The notes under the pieces: generated by a model
Databases searched by the model: none
What the model saw: the letters and a program-made list of their open reading frames with translations, nothing else
What the model was told of the DNA's origin: nothing
Source of the DNA: an uncultured Schlesneria sp.
Lineage (GTDB): Bacteria > Planctomycetota > Planctomycetia > Planctomycetales > Planctomycetaceae
NCBI GenBank assembly: GCA_903899985.1
Contig: CAIULL010000019.1
Location: forward strand, 1-54,125
DNA: 54,125 nucleotides
Reading direction: 5' to 3'
Made by a program: the position numbers and the translations under genes
Shown here: positions 44,806-53,166 of the stretch, piece by piece
Layout: every line of letters begins with the position of its first letter
Numbering within the stretch: the stretch's first letter is position 1

Positions 44806-45311
44806 CAGACAAATCCTTGCAGAAGACTGATCGACGTAGAACGATTGCCAAATGTTTGGGTTGTGGCGATTTTTTGTATGGGAAACATCGCCAGAAACGA
44901 CCGTTTGAACGGACCAGTCGATCACGCCATTTATTCAAGCTCGCTTGCGAAACGAGATTTCCGCCAGCGGATCGGGAACTCTAGGCGATCATTACGCCAA
45001 ATTCCACCAAGCAATCTTGTGTTGGACCGATGACATCTCCTTTTGGATCTTCCATCAGTTATTGAGCCCTTCGGTCGAATTGCCTCAAAACGACCGTTTA
45101 ACTTTCGAACAGCGGTTTTTATCGAGTTTACCGGAACTCAGACTGTTCAGTTCCGCTTTGATCGGAAAGTAACACATTACAAGATTACCGCTTGACGTGC
45201 ATTGAATCAGCTTGTTACAAAGTTTCTCGCGGAATTTGGGCCTGAAAACATATTGTTGCAATTTCGCGAACGGCTTCCAAATTCCATGATTCTTACCGTT
45301 TGGATTCTCTT
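44806..45311. other. Divergent intergenic region between thyX and the FHA gene
   Basis: 506 bases with no convincing gene. It must hold promoters for both divergent genes. TTGACG at 45192 is a possible -35 toward the FHA gene, but the matching -10 is weak. Open frames present on both strands have no domain-like residues. Confidence 0.4.
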
Positions 45312-46007
45312 ATGACCTCGGTAACAATTCGAGTGCTCGAAGGTATGGAGCAAGGTCGAGTCTTCTCTCGCGTACAACTTCCAGTAACAGTCGGACGCGA
45401 GGATGAAAACAGTATCCAATTAAACGACGATCGTATCAGTCGGTTCCATGCGAAATTGCAAGACCATTCAGGGCGGGTGATCCTGACGGATCTAGATAGC
45501 ACAAATGGAACTCGCGTCAACGGGCATGCCGTACAAATGCGGATCCTTCAGCCCGGCGACGTTATTTCGGTTGGACGATGTGTTTTACTTCTGTCCGAGC
45601 AGCATATTAGTGATCCCCGTACGTCATCCAGCCATTCAGAAAACTCCCCGCAAACGACGTATTACAAAGGGGGACGCACCGTTGATGATGACGATTTCGG
45701 CGTAGATCAAGAGGACGAGGGTTTCGTCGATCCCCTGCCGGGAGATATTGAAGAACCTGACAAACTTTTTCCAAACGGTCCTCCTGAATTACCGATTGGA
45801 CTGAACGCCTTGCAACAGGTTCAGCTTTCAGATCTGTTATCGCACATCCATGAACAGGTCGGCCATGTCGTCAAGAACGCCGTGGAAGACCTTGAATCGA
45901 CGCGTGGGCGAACTTTTCAGTGTGACTGGGAAACGTGGTCAAAACTGATTTCGCTGCATTCGAATCTGGCAGATTATCTTTACTCGATTAATAGTCCGGA
46001 ACGGTAA
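45312..46007 (+). CDS. FHA domain protein
   Basis: A 231-residue cytosolic protein with an N-terminal forkhead-associated domain: VGREDENSIQLNDDRISRFH (residues 27-46), then LTDLDSTNGTRVNGH, the phosphothreonine-binding loops (Gly-Arg at 28-29, Ser-Arg, STNGT at 63-67). The rest (about 110-231) has an acidic linker (DDDDFGVDQEDEGFVDPLPG) and a helical C-terminal part (LQQVQLSDLLSHIHEQVGHV). It probably binds a protein phosphorylated by a Ser/Thr kinase, many of which occur in planctomycetes. No kinase is next to it. ATG 45312 is used rather than TTG 45300. Confidence 0.9.
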   Translation: MTSVTIRVLEGMEQGRVFSRVQLPVTVGREDENSIQLNDDRISRFHAKLQDHSGRVILTDLDSTNGTRVNGHAVQMRILQPGDVISVGRCVLLLSEQHISDPRTSSSHSENSPQTTYYKGGRTVDDDDFGVDQEDEGFVDPLPGDIEEPDKLFPNGPPELPIGLNALQQVQLSDLLSHIHEQVGHVVKNAVEDLESTRGRTFQCDWETWSKLISLHSNLADYLYSINSPER

Positions 46008-46123
46008 GTAATCGTCGTTCTTGATTGGCGAGCTGCATTCTCACGTAATTCCAAGGTTCGCAATCGCGACAAGCTTGGAAATGAATTTTCCACTTTTTCA
46101 ATTCCCGATGGGTCGATTTCATC

Positions 46124-46462
46124 ATGCCAAACGAACATCGAATCGACCGGCGCCGATTTGCCGAAAGTCTTGTCGTCAGCTCGGGTGCCATCACCGCGAT
46201 GATTGGTTCCTCGCTAAGCTTGAATGCCGAGGATAAATCGCCTGTGGAAGCCAAGGACACTCCCTCGCGCCCTTCTGAGGAGGTTCTGCTCCTTACCTGC
46301 CTGATGCAACGATATCCGAGCGATCATTTCGACGAGGCGGCAATTCAGGGGATTTTTCGGGATCTTCGTGGTGACTTGGCTCGCGGTAAAATTCTCAGCG
46401 AATTTCCGCTCGAGAATTCCGACGAACCCTGCTTTGAATTCCGAGCTTATAGAAACAAGTAA
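46124..46462 (+). CDS. Small Tat-signal hypothetical protein
   Basis: A 112-residue protein with a Tat-like signal (DRRRFAESLVVSSGAITAMI, then a hydrophobic stretch ending SLNAEDKS). The mature part is short and acidic and has EVLLLTCLMQRYPSDHFDEA and GIFRDLRGDLARGKIL; a cofactor-binding motif is not seen. Proteins of this shape in other bacteria are small subunits of gluconate or sorbitol dehydrogenases, but no large subunit is nearby, so I only note the resemblance. It ends five bases before the methyltransferase start, so they are probably one message. Confidence 0.65.
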   Translation: MPNEHRIDRRRFAESLVVSSGAITAMIGSSLSLNAEDKSPVEAKDTPSRPSEEVLLLTCLMQRYPSDHFDEAAIQGIFRDLRGDLARGKILSEFPLENSDEPCFEFRAYRNK

Positions 46463-46466
46463 AAAC

Positions 46467-47273
46467 ATGTTAGACGACGAATATCGTCGACAAAATCGGG
46501 CGGCGTGGGATCGGTTGTCAGATGGAAGCCAGTTTGCACGACTTGCCACAGACGAAGAATGCCTCGAACCGCTGAAAACTCTGGATGGACGAGGCTGGTT
46601 ACCGAACAGTGTCGTGGGAATGGATGTCCTTTGTCTTGCTTCGGGAGGCGGCTGGCAATCGATTCTCTACGCATCAGCCGGGGCACGCGTCACCGTGGTC
46701 GATATCAGTCAGGGAATGCTCGAACTGGACGATAAAGAGGCCGCCCGTCGTCGACTTTCAGTTCGAACAATCCGCGCTTCCATGGACGACCTGTCGATGT
46801 TGAATGATCAATCTTTTGACATCGTCCATCAACCAGTCAGTACCTGCTACGTTCCGGACATTGTTCGCGTCTACGCCGAGATTGCCCGAGTGTTGCGTGA
46901 TGGCGGTCTTTACATCAGTCAACATAAGCAACCAACCAGTGCCCAGATCTCCCGGCGCGACGAACGAAACCAGTTTGTGATTGGAGTCGAATACTACCAC
47001 AACGGCCCGCTTCCAAGGGTGGAAGACACTTCCTATCGCGAGCGAGGTGCGGTTGAATACCTGCATCGCTGGGATGACCTCATCGGCGGCCTATGTCGAA
47101 GCGGATTTGTGATCGAAGACCTGCGAGAACCCCGACGTGCCGACGAAAAAGCGCCCGTCGAACATTTCGGGTATCGAGGTCGATTCGTCCCCCCTTACGT
47201 CCGATTGAAAGCCAGGCGTCTGGCAAGAACCGCCAGTCAAAACGACCGACCGACGCAGCTATGGATTCCCTGA
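46467..47273 (+). CDS. Class I SAM-dependent methyltransferase
   Basis: A 268-residue protein with a Rossmann AdoMet site: VLCLASGGGWQSILYA (motif I, about residues 54-69), VTVVDISQGML with the acidic Asp near 79, and DDLSMLNDQSFDIVHQPVST as motif II/IV region, followed by VLRDGGLYISQHKQ. The substrate is unknown. ATG 46467 starts at a normal N-terminus; the frame extends to 46368 and overlaps the previous gene. Its 3' end overlaps the convergent ruvX gene by 15 bases. It does not look like BtaB. Confidence 0.88.
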   Translation: MLDDEYRRQNRAAWDRLSDGSQFARLATDEECLEPLKTLDGRGWLPNSVVGMDVLCLASGGGWQSILYASAGARVTVVDISQGMLELDDKEAARRRLSVRTIRASMDDLSMLNDQSFDIVHQPVSTCYVPDIVRVYAEIARVLRDGGLYISQHKQPTSAQISRRDERNQFVIGVEYYHNGPLPRVEDTSYRERGAVEYLHRWDDLIGGLCRSGFVIEDLREPRRADEKAPVEHFGYRGRFVPPYVRLKARRLARTASQNDRPTQLWIP

Positions 47274-47789
47274 GTCACTTTTGTCAGTGCTGACGACATC
47301 TGGTTTTACAACGGGAATGGGCACGATTCGATCAGGGAAATCGAGGTACGATTGCAAAATGATTTGCGCAGCCAGGCTATCCAACGGCTGTTTCCGATTG
47401 GAGGGCGATTCGCCACGACGCCAGATCAACAATTCGGCTTCCGCCGATGAATACCGTTCATCGACGTAGACCAGCGGCAAACCGGTCTTCGATGCGACCA
47501 GGGTACCAAACTCTCGCACGACAGCCGCTGCGGTACCTTCCTCGCCGTTTGTTCGAATCGGAAGTCCCAGAACGAATCCCACAGCCCGATAGTCTTCGAC
47601 CAACTCACGCAAATGCTTCACGTTCTGAGCGGGTTCACGAACGATCCAGGTTTCAACGGGTACAGCCACGGTCTGGTCCGAATTGGAAACCGCGACACCC
47701 ATTCGCTTCGTGCCAAAATCCAGACCCAATAACGCTCCATGCGAGGGGAGTCGTACGAGCGGAACAGGTAGGCTTGGCGTGTCGTCCAT
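47259..47789 (-). CDS. ruvX: Putative pre-16S rRNA nuclease/Holliday junction resolvase-like (YqgF)
   Basis: A 176-residue YqgF/RuvX-type protein with an RNase H fold. LLGLDFGTKRMGVAVSNSDQ holds the first active-site Asp, FVLGLPIRTNGEEGTAA the typical GLP loop, and LPLVYVDERYSSAEAELLIW the second acidic pair. A conserved DSLAAQIILQSYLD helix with the last Asp follows. In E. coli the protein matures 16S rRNA; other members were studied as resolvases. The ends are slightly extended. The gene converges on the methyltransferase, overlapping it by 15 bases. Confidence 0.93.
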   Translation of the reverse strand: MDDTPSLPVPLVRLPSHGALLGLDFGTKRMGVAVSNSDQTVAVPVETWIVREPAQNVKHLRELVEDYRAVGFVLGLPIRTNGEEGTAAAVVREFGTLVASKTGLPLVYVDERYSSAEAELLIWRRGESPSNRKQPLDSLAAQIILQSYLDFPDRIVPIPVVKPDVVSTDKSDSGNP

Positions 47790-48237
47790 TTTGAATGAGT
47801 CTGCAAATCTTCGCTAACGTTTTGATGACTGGTATTTCACGACAATAACATCTCGCAAATCGTTTGTATTGTTCGGTCGTTTTAGAGTTTGAATTTTCCG
47901 ATCAGCGAAGACGAGTACCGATGAGCGTTCAAATCGCTCCTTTCTTCTATTGCTGGGGCTCCGAAAGCCGCTTGACGGATACCTGCGTTCTCGTGCTTCA
48001 TCGTCCCAATTGGTTTGCGGAAGATTCCCGCGCCGTGAAAATCTGCTTACATCTGTGGCTGAAATTCTACTTCCTCGTCTTCGTATATTTGCCGGGCACA
48101 AACTTCTCCAAAGCCATAAATGACATCGACCGTTTTCACTGTTCAACCTACGATCCGCTACAGTCTGCGATTCTGGAAGAATCGTAATGCCTTGCATCTC
48201 GACCAGTTGTTTTTGCAAAACTCGGACGACAATTGTC
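47790..48237. other. Intergenic region between ruvX and the nuclease-like gene
   Basis: 448 bases. An open frame at 47864-48187 (+) and one on the minus strand (47814-48239) overlap here, but neither reads as a protein, being rich in Ser/Arg with no domain pattern. The promoter of ruvX and of the next gene should lie here. No repeat or hairpin was found. Confidence 0.4.
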
Positions 48238-48918
48238 ATGGAATCGACACTTCATCGGGAACTCAAACTGCTTTACGGTGGATCGATCGAAGACGTCGAA
48301 GTTCAGGTCGACGGATTTCGGATCGATGCTGTCGTTAACGGAAAACTGTATGAAATCCAGCAGGCGTCGCTCGGCGCGATCCGTGAAAAAGTCCGCACAT
48401 TGCTGGAGCGGCATACGGTTGTTGTCGTGAAGCCACTCGCGTCCCGCAAACGGCTGGTCAGGCGGGTGAAAGCGGGCGGGCCCGTGATCTCGTCACGCTA
48501 CAGTCCACGACGAGAATCCGTCTTTCATCTCTTCGAAGACCTGGTTTACTTTGTTGATGTTTTTCCTCACAAACGGCTGACGCTGGAAGTTCTGCTGACA
48601 GAACAGGAAGAACATCGGGTTACGCGGGTACGTCGTCGACGGTTCGGCCCCGATTATCGAGTCGAAGATCGGAGACTGGTCCAGGTTGATTCGACATATT
48701 CTCTTCGGACGGTAGGCGATCTCAGGGCGCTGCTGCCAGCAACTCTGATTTCACCGTTCACCACAGAAGATCTCGCTCGCGAAGCAAAAATCCCACGTTG
48801 GATCGCCCAGAAAATGGCGTATTGCCTGAGGAAGACCGGTGCAGTCAAAGACCTCGGTAAAAATGGCCGTTCATCGCTATATGGGCTGCCAAAGGGGAAA
48901 ACTCGCCGCGCTGCCTGA
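48238..48918 (+). CDS. Putative PD-(D/E)XK nuclease-fold protein with C-terminal winged helix
   Basis: A 226-residue protein. The N-terminus has a pattern like the restriction-nuclease fold: Glu8 in HRELKLLYGG, then GFRIDAVVNGKLYEIQQASL with Asp30, Glu39 and Gln41 spaced as in a D-(x)n-ExQ core, followed by a Lys-containing helix (REKVRTLLERH). The next region is strongly basic. The C-terminal part (FTTEDLAREAKIPRWIAQKM then AYCLRKTGAV, GRSSLYGLP) fits a winged helix. Nuclease activity and target are inference; it could be an inactive relative that only binds DNA. ATG 48238 is used; the frame is open from 48187. Confidence 0.55.
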   Translation: MESTLHRELKLLYGGSIEDVEVQVDGFRIDAVVNGKLYEIQQASLGAIREKVRTLLERHTVVVVKPLASRKRLVRRVKAGGPVISSRYSPRRESVFHLFEDLVYFVDVFPHKRLTLEVLLTEQEEHRVTRVRRRRFGPDYRVEDRRLVQVDSTYSLRTVGDLRALLPATLISPFTTEDLAREAKIPRWIAQKMAYCLRKTGAVKDLGKNGRSSLYGLPKGKTRRAA

Positions 48919-49011
48919 AATCCAAGCCGTGATCTCTTAGGTCCTGCAACAGATTGGGATTGAAAAATCCAAAGCGAGCTTCACCGACTCTCAACCAACC
49001 GAGGTATCTCG

Positions 49012-49605
49012 TTAGCCGCTTTTCTGTCGCGCGACAGCGTCACGATAAGCTCTATTCCAAAATCCACAGATCTCTGCGTGCTTTACTGCGGGAACAAGCA
49101 CCTTGTTTGCAGGATCGGTTGGGCTTCCTCCAAAGCAAATGGGCTGCTTTTCGTGGACCTCCATCCCAACCGCTTCGGGATTACATTCTGACGAATCCCC
49201 TGATGCTGCCAACGACCGGATGAACTCGACGAAATTGATTTCCTTGAATTCGACATATTCCCCATTCATGGGGAGAAATGGAACCTGAACCACCGCCGAA
49301 TCTCTGCGGCGAAACGCAAACGCCTCACCGCCACCATTGGAGCCAAAGACGATCACTTCGGGCAGAAACGTCGGCACTTCGTAAGCGAAGTTAAGAGTAA
49401 CCAACTCTTGGAGCCGATAAAGACGAACGTACGTTTCGCCGAGGAACCCTTCTCGACCACCGAACTCTTCAACCCCCGTCAAGTACTCTTCGGGCAGGCT
49501 TTGGAGGAAACTGTCAGCTGGCTCGGCCAGCTCAAAAAATGGTCCAGACGGCATCGCACGCCATGCTGTGGCTAGTATCCTTCGCCAGTCTGAAGTTTCG
49601 GCCAT
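49012..49605 (-). CDS. SMI1/KNR4 (SUKH) family protein, immunity-like
   Basis: A 197-residue SMI1/KNR4 family protein. The SUKH core is seen as FELAEPADSFLQSLPEEYLT, FGGREGFLGETYVRLYRLQE, LPEVIVFGSNGGGEAFAFRR and a final beta hairpin (VVQVPFLPMNGEY). Bacterial SUKH proteins often neutralise polymorphic toxins, though some have other roles. The C-terminal extension (GMEVHEKQPICFGGSPTDPA) is not part of the core. No toxin gene is seen beside it; a second unknown gene lies downstream-in-array at 50134 on the same strand. Role as immunity protein is inferred. Confidence 0.8.
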   Translation of the reverse strand: MAETSDWRRILATAWRAMPSGPFFELAEPADSFLQSLPEEYLTGVEEFGGREGFLGETYVRLYRLQELVTLNFAYEVPTFLPEVIVFGSNGGGEAFAFRRRDSAVVQVPFLPMNGEYVEFKEINFVEFIRSLAASGDSSECNPEAVGMEVHEKQPICFGGSPTDPANKVLVPAVKHAEICGFWNRAYRDAVARQKSG

Positions 49606-49704
49606 CAGCGTAGTAGCCCCTTGCGTCTAGCTCGCGATTATCCAATAAGGTCACATCGAGCATACATTGCTGGCATCACCCCGACAACGTTTCCTGGCAA
49701 CCAT

Positions 49705-50075
49705 GACTGCACGTCGAAATCTGCAGTTCATCAACATCTCTATAGAAAACTAAGCAACATTTTACTTCACTGCGTGTTCTGATCGCTGTAACTGTGAAGA
49801 CGAATGGTTCTGAGCGAGGGCGTGAAGTGTGCGATGACGTTGCAAGAAGGGGATCTCAGTCCTCCATGCAAACCATCGCCGATCGCATCGCGCTCGATAA
49901 TACCAGCAGATTGCGTTGGCTCATCGGTTCAACGTCAGCAGCTTGGATATCAACGGACTGAGCCGCTGAGCGTAAATCTCATACCCAGCAGCCGAGAGAT
50001 GGACGTTGTCGGACGTGAACAATTCTTCATTCAGGTTCTCCGCTGAAATTGTGAATTGTTCGAGGTCAGGACTGA
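49705..50075. repeat. Left copy of the flanking repeat (R1 and R2 segments)
   Basis: R1 is about 49705-49741 and contains AATCTGCAGTTCATCAACAT; it matches 52059-52095. R2 runs about 49745-50075 and matches about 50923-51255. R2 includes the duplicated end of an SGNH hydrolase gene and the non-coding sequence after it. Identity is high over the last 130 bases and roughly three quarters further out. The two R2 copies bracket the unknown gene at 50134-50829. Confidence 0.7.
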
Positions 50076-50085
50076 TTAATGCCGA
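49921..50085 (-). pseudogene. Relic of the C-terminal end of an SGNH hydrolase gene
   Basis: On the minus strand this reads DLEQFTISAENLNEELFTSD, then NVHLSAAGYEIYAQRLSPLI, then SKLLTLNR, matching the last 50-odd residues of the intact SGNH hydrolase at 51099-51980, including the Asp and His of block V. Everything upstream of the gene is missing; the open frame back to 50130 has no homology. It cannot be a functional esterase and shows that the 3' end of the intact gene was duplicated. Confidence 0.8.
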
Positions 50086-50133
50086 GTTCTCACCCGTTTG
50101 TGTTCCTCCCAAACCAACGGTATGGGCCACCCG

Positions 50134-50829
50134 TCAGCGACGGATGGTGAGAGGGTTCTGCTCTCGTTCGATCCGCCATGCTGAAGTCCCCCAAATCACT
50201 TGATTATTCACCTCTCGCCGACCGTCTCCTCGATACCCGGGCGGTAAGAGAAGAATGTTTCTATAGACCTCGTCGACGTGACGCCGCAAGTCGCCGAGCT
50301 GCTGAATAGCATTCTCGGCCAATTCTGGCATTGCGAGCAGACAGAACTCGCCGACCGACGCCGCCAGCCAATTTTCCAAAGCGTTTTTGACGTGCTCGAC
50401 TGGAACGAACGGTCGAGGAAACGCCGGCGAAGTGCATCGGGTGGAGAATTCGACATACTCCGCCAGATGCCATCCTGCGAACTCGAACACAGACTCCCAG
50501 TAGCCCTGATACCAGAATGGGTTCTTCCGAAGGGATGCACCGGGCCAGTTATCAATAAGCGACAAAAGGGCCTTGTCTTCGTCGGGGTCGCGGTAGAGCC
50601 CTTTTTGCCGTTCCAGCCAGTCGCGGACGAAACAATTGACCGTTTCTCCAACATTCTTGACCACCAGACCGGGGTAGTCACCATCCCCTCCGCCGATCAC
50701 AAGGTTTTCCGGTCCACACGCGAAGTCCCTGGGGTCAGCCGAAGGCGGGACGACTTCCAGCGGATGATAGACTGGAATTCCGCCAAAATAGCCAATGAAT
50801 TCATTATCAAAAGTGTCAATATAACTCAT
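50134..50829 (-). CDS. Hypothetical protein between duplicated repeats
   Basis: A 231-residue protein (MSYIDTFDNEFIGYFGGIPV, then YHPLEVVPPSADPRDFACGP) with many acidic and aromatic residues and no signal peptide. The N-terminal half (PENLVIGGGDGDYPGLVV) looks like a beta-rich domain, and the C-terminal half (LPELAENAIQQLGDLRRHVD) like helices. I do not recognise the family. Its cytosolic, acidic character and position beside a SUKH gene on the same strand suggest an immunity-type protein, which is inference only. It is bounded on both sides by copies of the same repeat. ATG 50829 is used; the frame extends to 50880. Confidence 0.65.
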   Translation of the reverse strand: MSYIDTFDNEFIGYFGGIPVYHPLEVVPPSADPRDFACGPENLVIGGGDGDYPGLVVKNVGETVNCFVRDWLERQKGLYRDPDEDKALLSLIDNWPGASLRKNPFWYQGYWESVFEFAGWHLAEYVEFSTRCTSPAFPRPFVPVEHVKNALENWLAASVGEFCLLAMPELAENAIQQLGDLRRHVDEVYRNILLLPPGYRGDGRREVNNQVIWGTSAWRIEREQNPLTIRR

Positions 50830-50922
50830 GGAATCGCGACTCCAATTCCCCGAACTCGTGATTCTCCAATTACGACACACTCATGATGAAGAGCGGCCGA
50901 TATCGGCTTGTTGGCCCAAAGA

Positions 50923-51255
50923 AACAAAAGTCGACATTCTACGTTACTGCATGTTTTAGTCGCTTCAAATGCGAAGACGAACGGTCCTGAATCAAAAATT
51001 GAAGCGAACAGTCGATGTCACGCGAGGGGGAACTCGGTCCACCTTTTAAACCGTCGTCAATCTCATCGAGTTACTAAATACCAACAGAATGCATAGGCTC
51101 ATCGGTTCAGTGTCGGCAGCTTGGATATCAAGGGACTGAGCCGCCGTGCGTAAATCTCATACCCAGCAGCCGAGAGATGGACGTTGTCGGGCGTGAACAA
51201 TTCCTTGTTCAGCCTTCCCTCTTCGATTGTGAAGTCCGAGGTGAGGTCCAGCACC
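50923..51255. repeat. Right copy of the flanking repeat (R2')
   Basis: This stretch matches about 49745-50075. Its upper part is the 3' end of the intact SGNH hydrolase gene and its lower part is the sequence that follows that gene. Differences are scattered substitutions and small gaps, so the duplication is not recent. The R1 partner lies separately at 52059-52095, upstream of the hydrolase start. Confidence 0.7.
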
Positions 51256-51980
51256 GTGGTCCCCGGCTGACTGCCGAGCTTCAGTTGATCCAGTACGGCG
51301 TTTGTCTTCTTGATGTCCTCGTAGAATGCGTTACCGGGCTCGTGCGCCGGCAAGATCTTGACAACCACGATCGGGACCATCGGAAACTTTCTGCGGAGAT
51401 TATCAACACACGCTTTCACCCCTCTGGCCGCCGGCTCGATCCCCGTCTCCGGGGTGAAGAACATATTGTTGTTGCCAATCATCAGCACGATGCACTTCGG
51501 CTCCAGCCCGTCCACCCCACCGTGATCTAACCGCCACAGCACATTCTGTGTCTTATCCCCACCGATACCGATATTGACGGCGCTGTACCGTCCCAGGTGC
51601 TTTTTCCAGGCTTCGTTAAGCGGCTTGCCATCCAGCGGGCTACCCCATTGTTGCGTGATGCTGTCGCCGACCAGAAGGACATCGATGGGACCCTTGCCGC
51701 CCGCAACGTGCTCAACCAACTTTGCATGTGTATCGAGCCATGCGGTCCCAGTCCAGTGTCCTGCCGAGGGGACGACGGGCCACATTGCTGGGAGATGTTT
51801 CATCGCTTCGGAACCAGGTCGACGCTCATACTCTGGCTTCAGGACGTAGGTTAGCTCTTCGCTCGTCAGCGGCCACCCGGTCTTCTGCGGCTCGGCGGTG
51901 ACATACGGGTAATCAGCCTCGCGTGTCTGTCCTGCAAGAGAAGCAGTCAGCAAAAAAACAACCGAGACGATCGCGCACAT
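51099..51980 (-). CDS. Exported SGNH (GDSL) hydrolase
   Basis: A 293-residue esterase of the SGNH/GDSL superfamily, resembling platelet-activating-factor acetylhydrolase-type members common in planctomycetes. The signal peptide is MCAIVSVVFLLTASLAGQTR. Block I is VGDSITQQWGS with Ser107, block II NIGIGGDKTQNVLWRLDHGG (Gly), block III MIGNNNMFF (Asn), block V DNVHLSAAGY with Asp265 and His268, so the catalytic set is complete. Substrate likely a short ester on a sugar or lipid. Its last ~50 codons are duplicated at 49921-50085. Confidence 0.92.
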   Translation of the reverse strand: MCAIVSVVFLLTASLAGQTREADYPYVTAEPQKTGWPLTSEELTYVLKPEYERRPGSEAMKHLPAMWPVVPSAGHWTGTAWLDTHAKLVEHVAGGKGPIDVLLVGDSITQQWGSPLDGKPLNEAWKKHLGRYSAVNIGIGGDKTQNVLWRLDHGGVDGLEPKCIVLMIGNNNMFFTPETGIEPAARGVKACVDNLRRKFPMVPIVVVKILPAHEPGNAFYEDIKKTNAVLDQLKLGSQPGTTVLDLTSDFTIEEGRLNKELFTPDNVHLSAAGYEIYARRLSPLISKLPTLNR

Positions 51981-52058
51981 GTAGTTAACCCCAATTGCTA
52001 TCGTTTTATGAGATGCGTGCGGAAGTTCTCAACTCCTCACTGGTGTTCTAATGGGATT

Positions 52059-52095
52059 GATTGCACGATTCAATCTGCAGTTCATCGACATCTCT
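52059..52095. repeat. R1' copy upstream of the SGNH hydrolase
   Basis: A 37-base segment matching 49705-49741, with the best match in AATCTGCAGTTCATCGACAT. Here it lies about 80 bases upstream of the SGNH hydrolase start; at the left it abuts R2. Its place suggests it was part of the duplicated unit. Confidence 0.6.
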
Positions 52096-52181
52096 TTGCA
52101 GTCTCAACTACATTAGGTGGCGAATAGCAATTCAATCTCCAAAACGATCATCCCTGGATTTACCTGCACTGCGAGAGACCA

Positions 52182-52937
52182 ATGCGCCACGATCAGCGAC
52201 AACCGCACGATTTGAGACCGATCCGAGTTCAACGACACTTCGTTGGTGCCGCTCCAGGTAGCGTGTTGATCCAGGCTGGTCGGACCACGGTGCTGTGTAC
52301 GGCAAGTATCGATAGCACGCTTCCTCCGTGGAAAGCGGTCGCAGATCCGGCCAAGGCGACTGGCTGGTTGAGTGCTGAATATTCGATGTTGCCTGGCAGT
52401 ACTTCGCCACGAAAGCGTCGGGAACGAGACAAAATGGATGGTCGATCGACTGAGATTCAGCGATTGATCGGCCGCAGCCTGCGCGCTGCAGTCGATTTCC
52501 AGGCACTGGGAGCTCGATCGATTGCGATCGACTGTGACGTCCTCGAGGCTGACGGTGGTACGCGAACCCTCAGTATTACCGGTGGCTTTATCGCCCTGTG
52601 CGATGCGATTGCTTCGATCCGACACGAACTTCCTGCTGACCGCTGTGTTCTTACCAAAAGTATCGCTGCGATCAGCGTCGGCATCGTCGATGGAACTCCC
52701 GTTCTGGATCTTGATTATCAAGAAGACAGTACTGCAGAAGTTGACCTGAATGTAGTCATGAGCGGAACGGGTCAATTCATTGAGGTTCAGGGGACTGCCG
52801 AGGGGAAACCATTTTCTCGTGAACTGCTGAATAAACAGCTCGACCTGGCAGCAGTTGGCATCGAACAGTTGACGCGACTTCAGCGTGAGGCGCTCGGACC
52901 AGATTGGCCTCCATTTGAACAGATGCTGATCTGTTAG
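52182..52937 (+). CDS. rph: Ribonuclease PH
   Basis: A 251-residue phosphate-dependent 3'-5' exoribonuclease that trims tRNA 3' ends. It has [20 protein letters not shown], the family segment [32 protein letters not shown], the catalytic region [40 protein letters not shown] and [20 protein letters not shown]. It is full length with a normal start at ATG 52182. The gene is followed by a family B hairpin repeat that may end the message. Confidence 0.96.
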   Translation: MRHDQRQPHDLRPIRVQRHFVGAAPGSVLIQAGRTTVLCTASIDSTLPPWKAVADPAKATGWLSAEYSMLPGSTSPRKRRERDKMDGRSTEIQRLIGRSLRAAVDFQALGARSIAIDCDVLEADGGTRTLSITGGFIALCDAIASIRHELPADRCVLTKSIAAISVGIVDGTPVLDLDYQEDSTAEVDLNVVMSGTGQFIEVQGTAEGKPFSRELLNKQLDLAAVGIEQLTRLQREALGPDWPPFEQMLIC

Positions 52938-52964
52938 TTGCCATATAGAAAACGTTTCGTTTGT

Positions 52965-53044
52965 CGGGCGGGCGAGGCTCCCGCAGAGCCGCGAAGTAGG
53001 TGCACACATCGACCCAGCGGCTCGCCGGGAGCCTCACCCTCCCG
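52965..53044. repeat. Hairpin repeat, family B, copy 2
   Basis: Arms 52965-52992 and 53017-53044 are 28-base reverse complements with four mismatches. The loop, GCGAAGTAGGTGCACACATCGA-like, matches the loop of the copy at 7334-7413, as do the stems. It lies 28 bases after the rph stop. Confidence 0.85.
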
Positions 53045-53166
53045 GTGACGACAGCATCCGATTGGCGAGTCGCCGAACCGGCTGGTAGGATGAAACCGTT
53101 CCATCATCGGCACGACTTCTTCTTGCCGCCTGGATTCGAATAAGCCCACGAGTGGAGATGCTTCGG

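Noticed and set aside
47864-48187. Plus-strand 107-residue frame ahead of the nuclease-like gene
   Set aside because: Residue pattern unlike a folded protein, no recognisable domain, and it is overlapped by an equally long frame on the other strand.
49606-51098. Integron-style cassette array with attC sites around the SUKH and unknown genes
   Set aside because: Same-strand small genes with shared spacers fit, but no clear pair of RYYYAAC/GTTRRRY core sites or integrase was found, and the repeats include coding sequence of the hydrolase.
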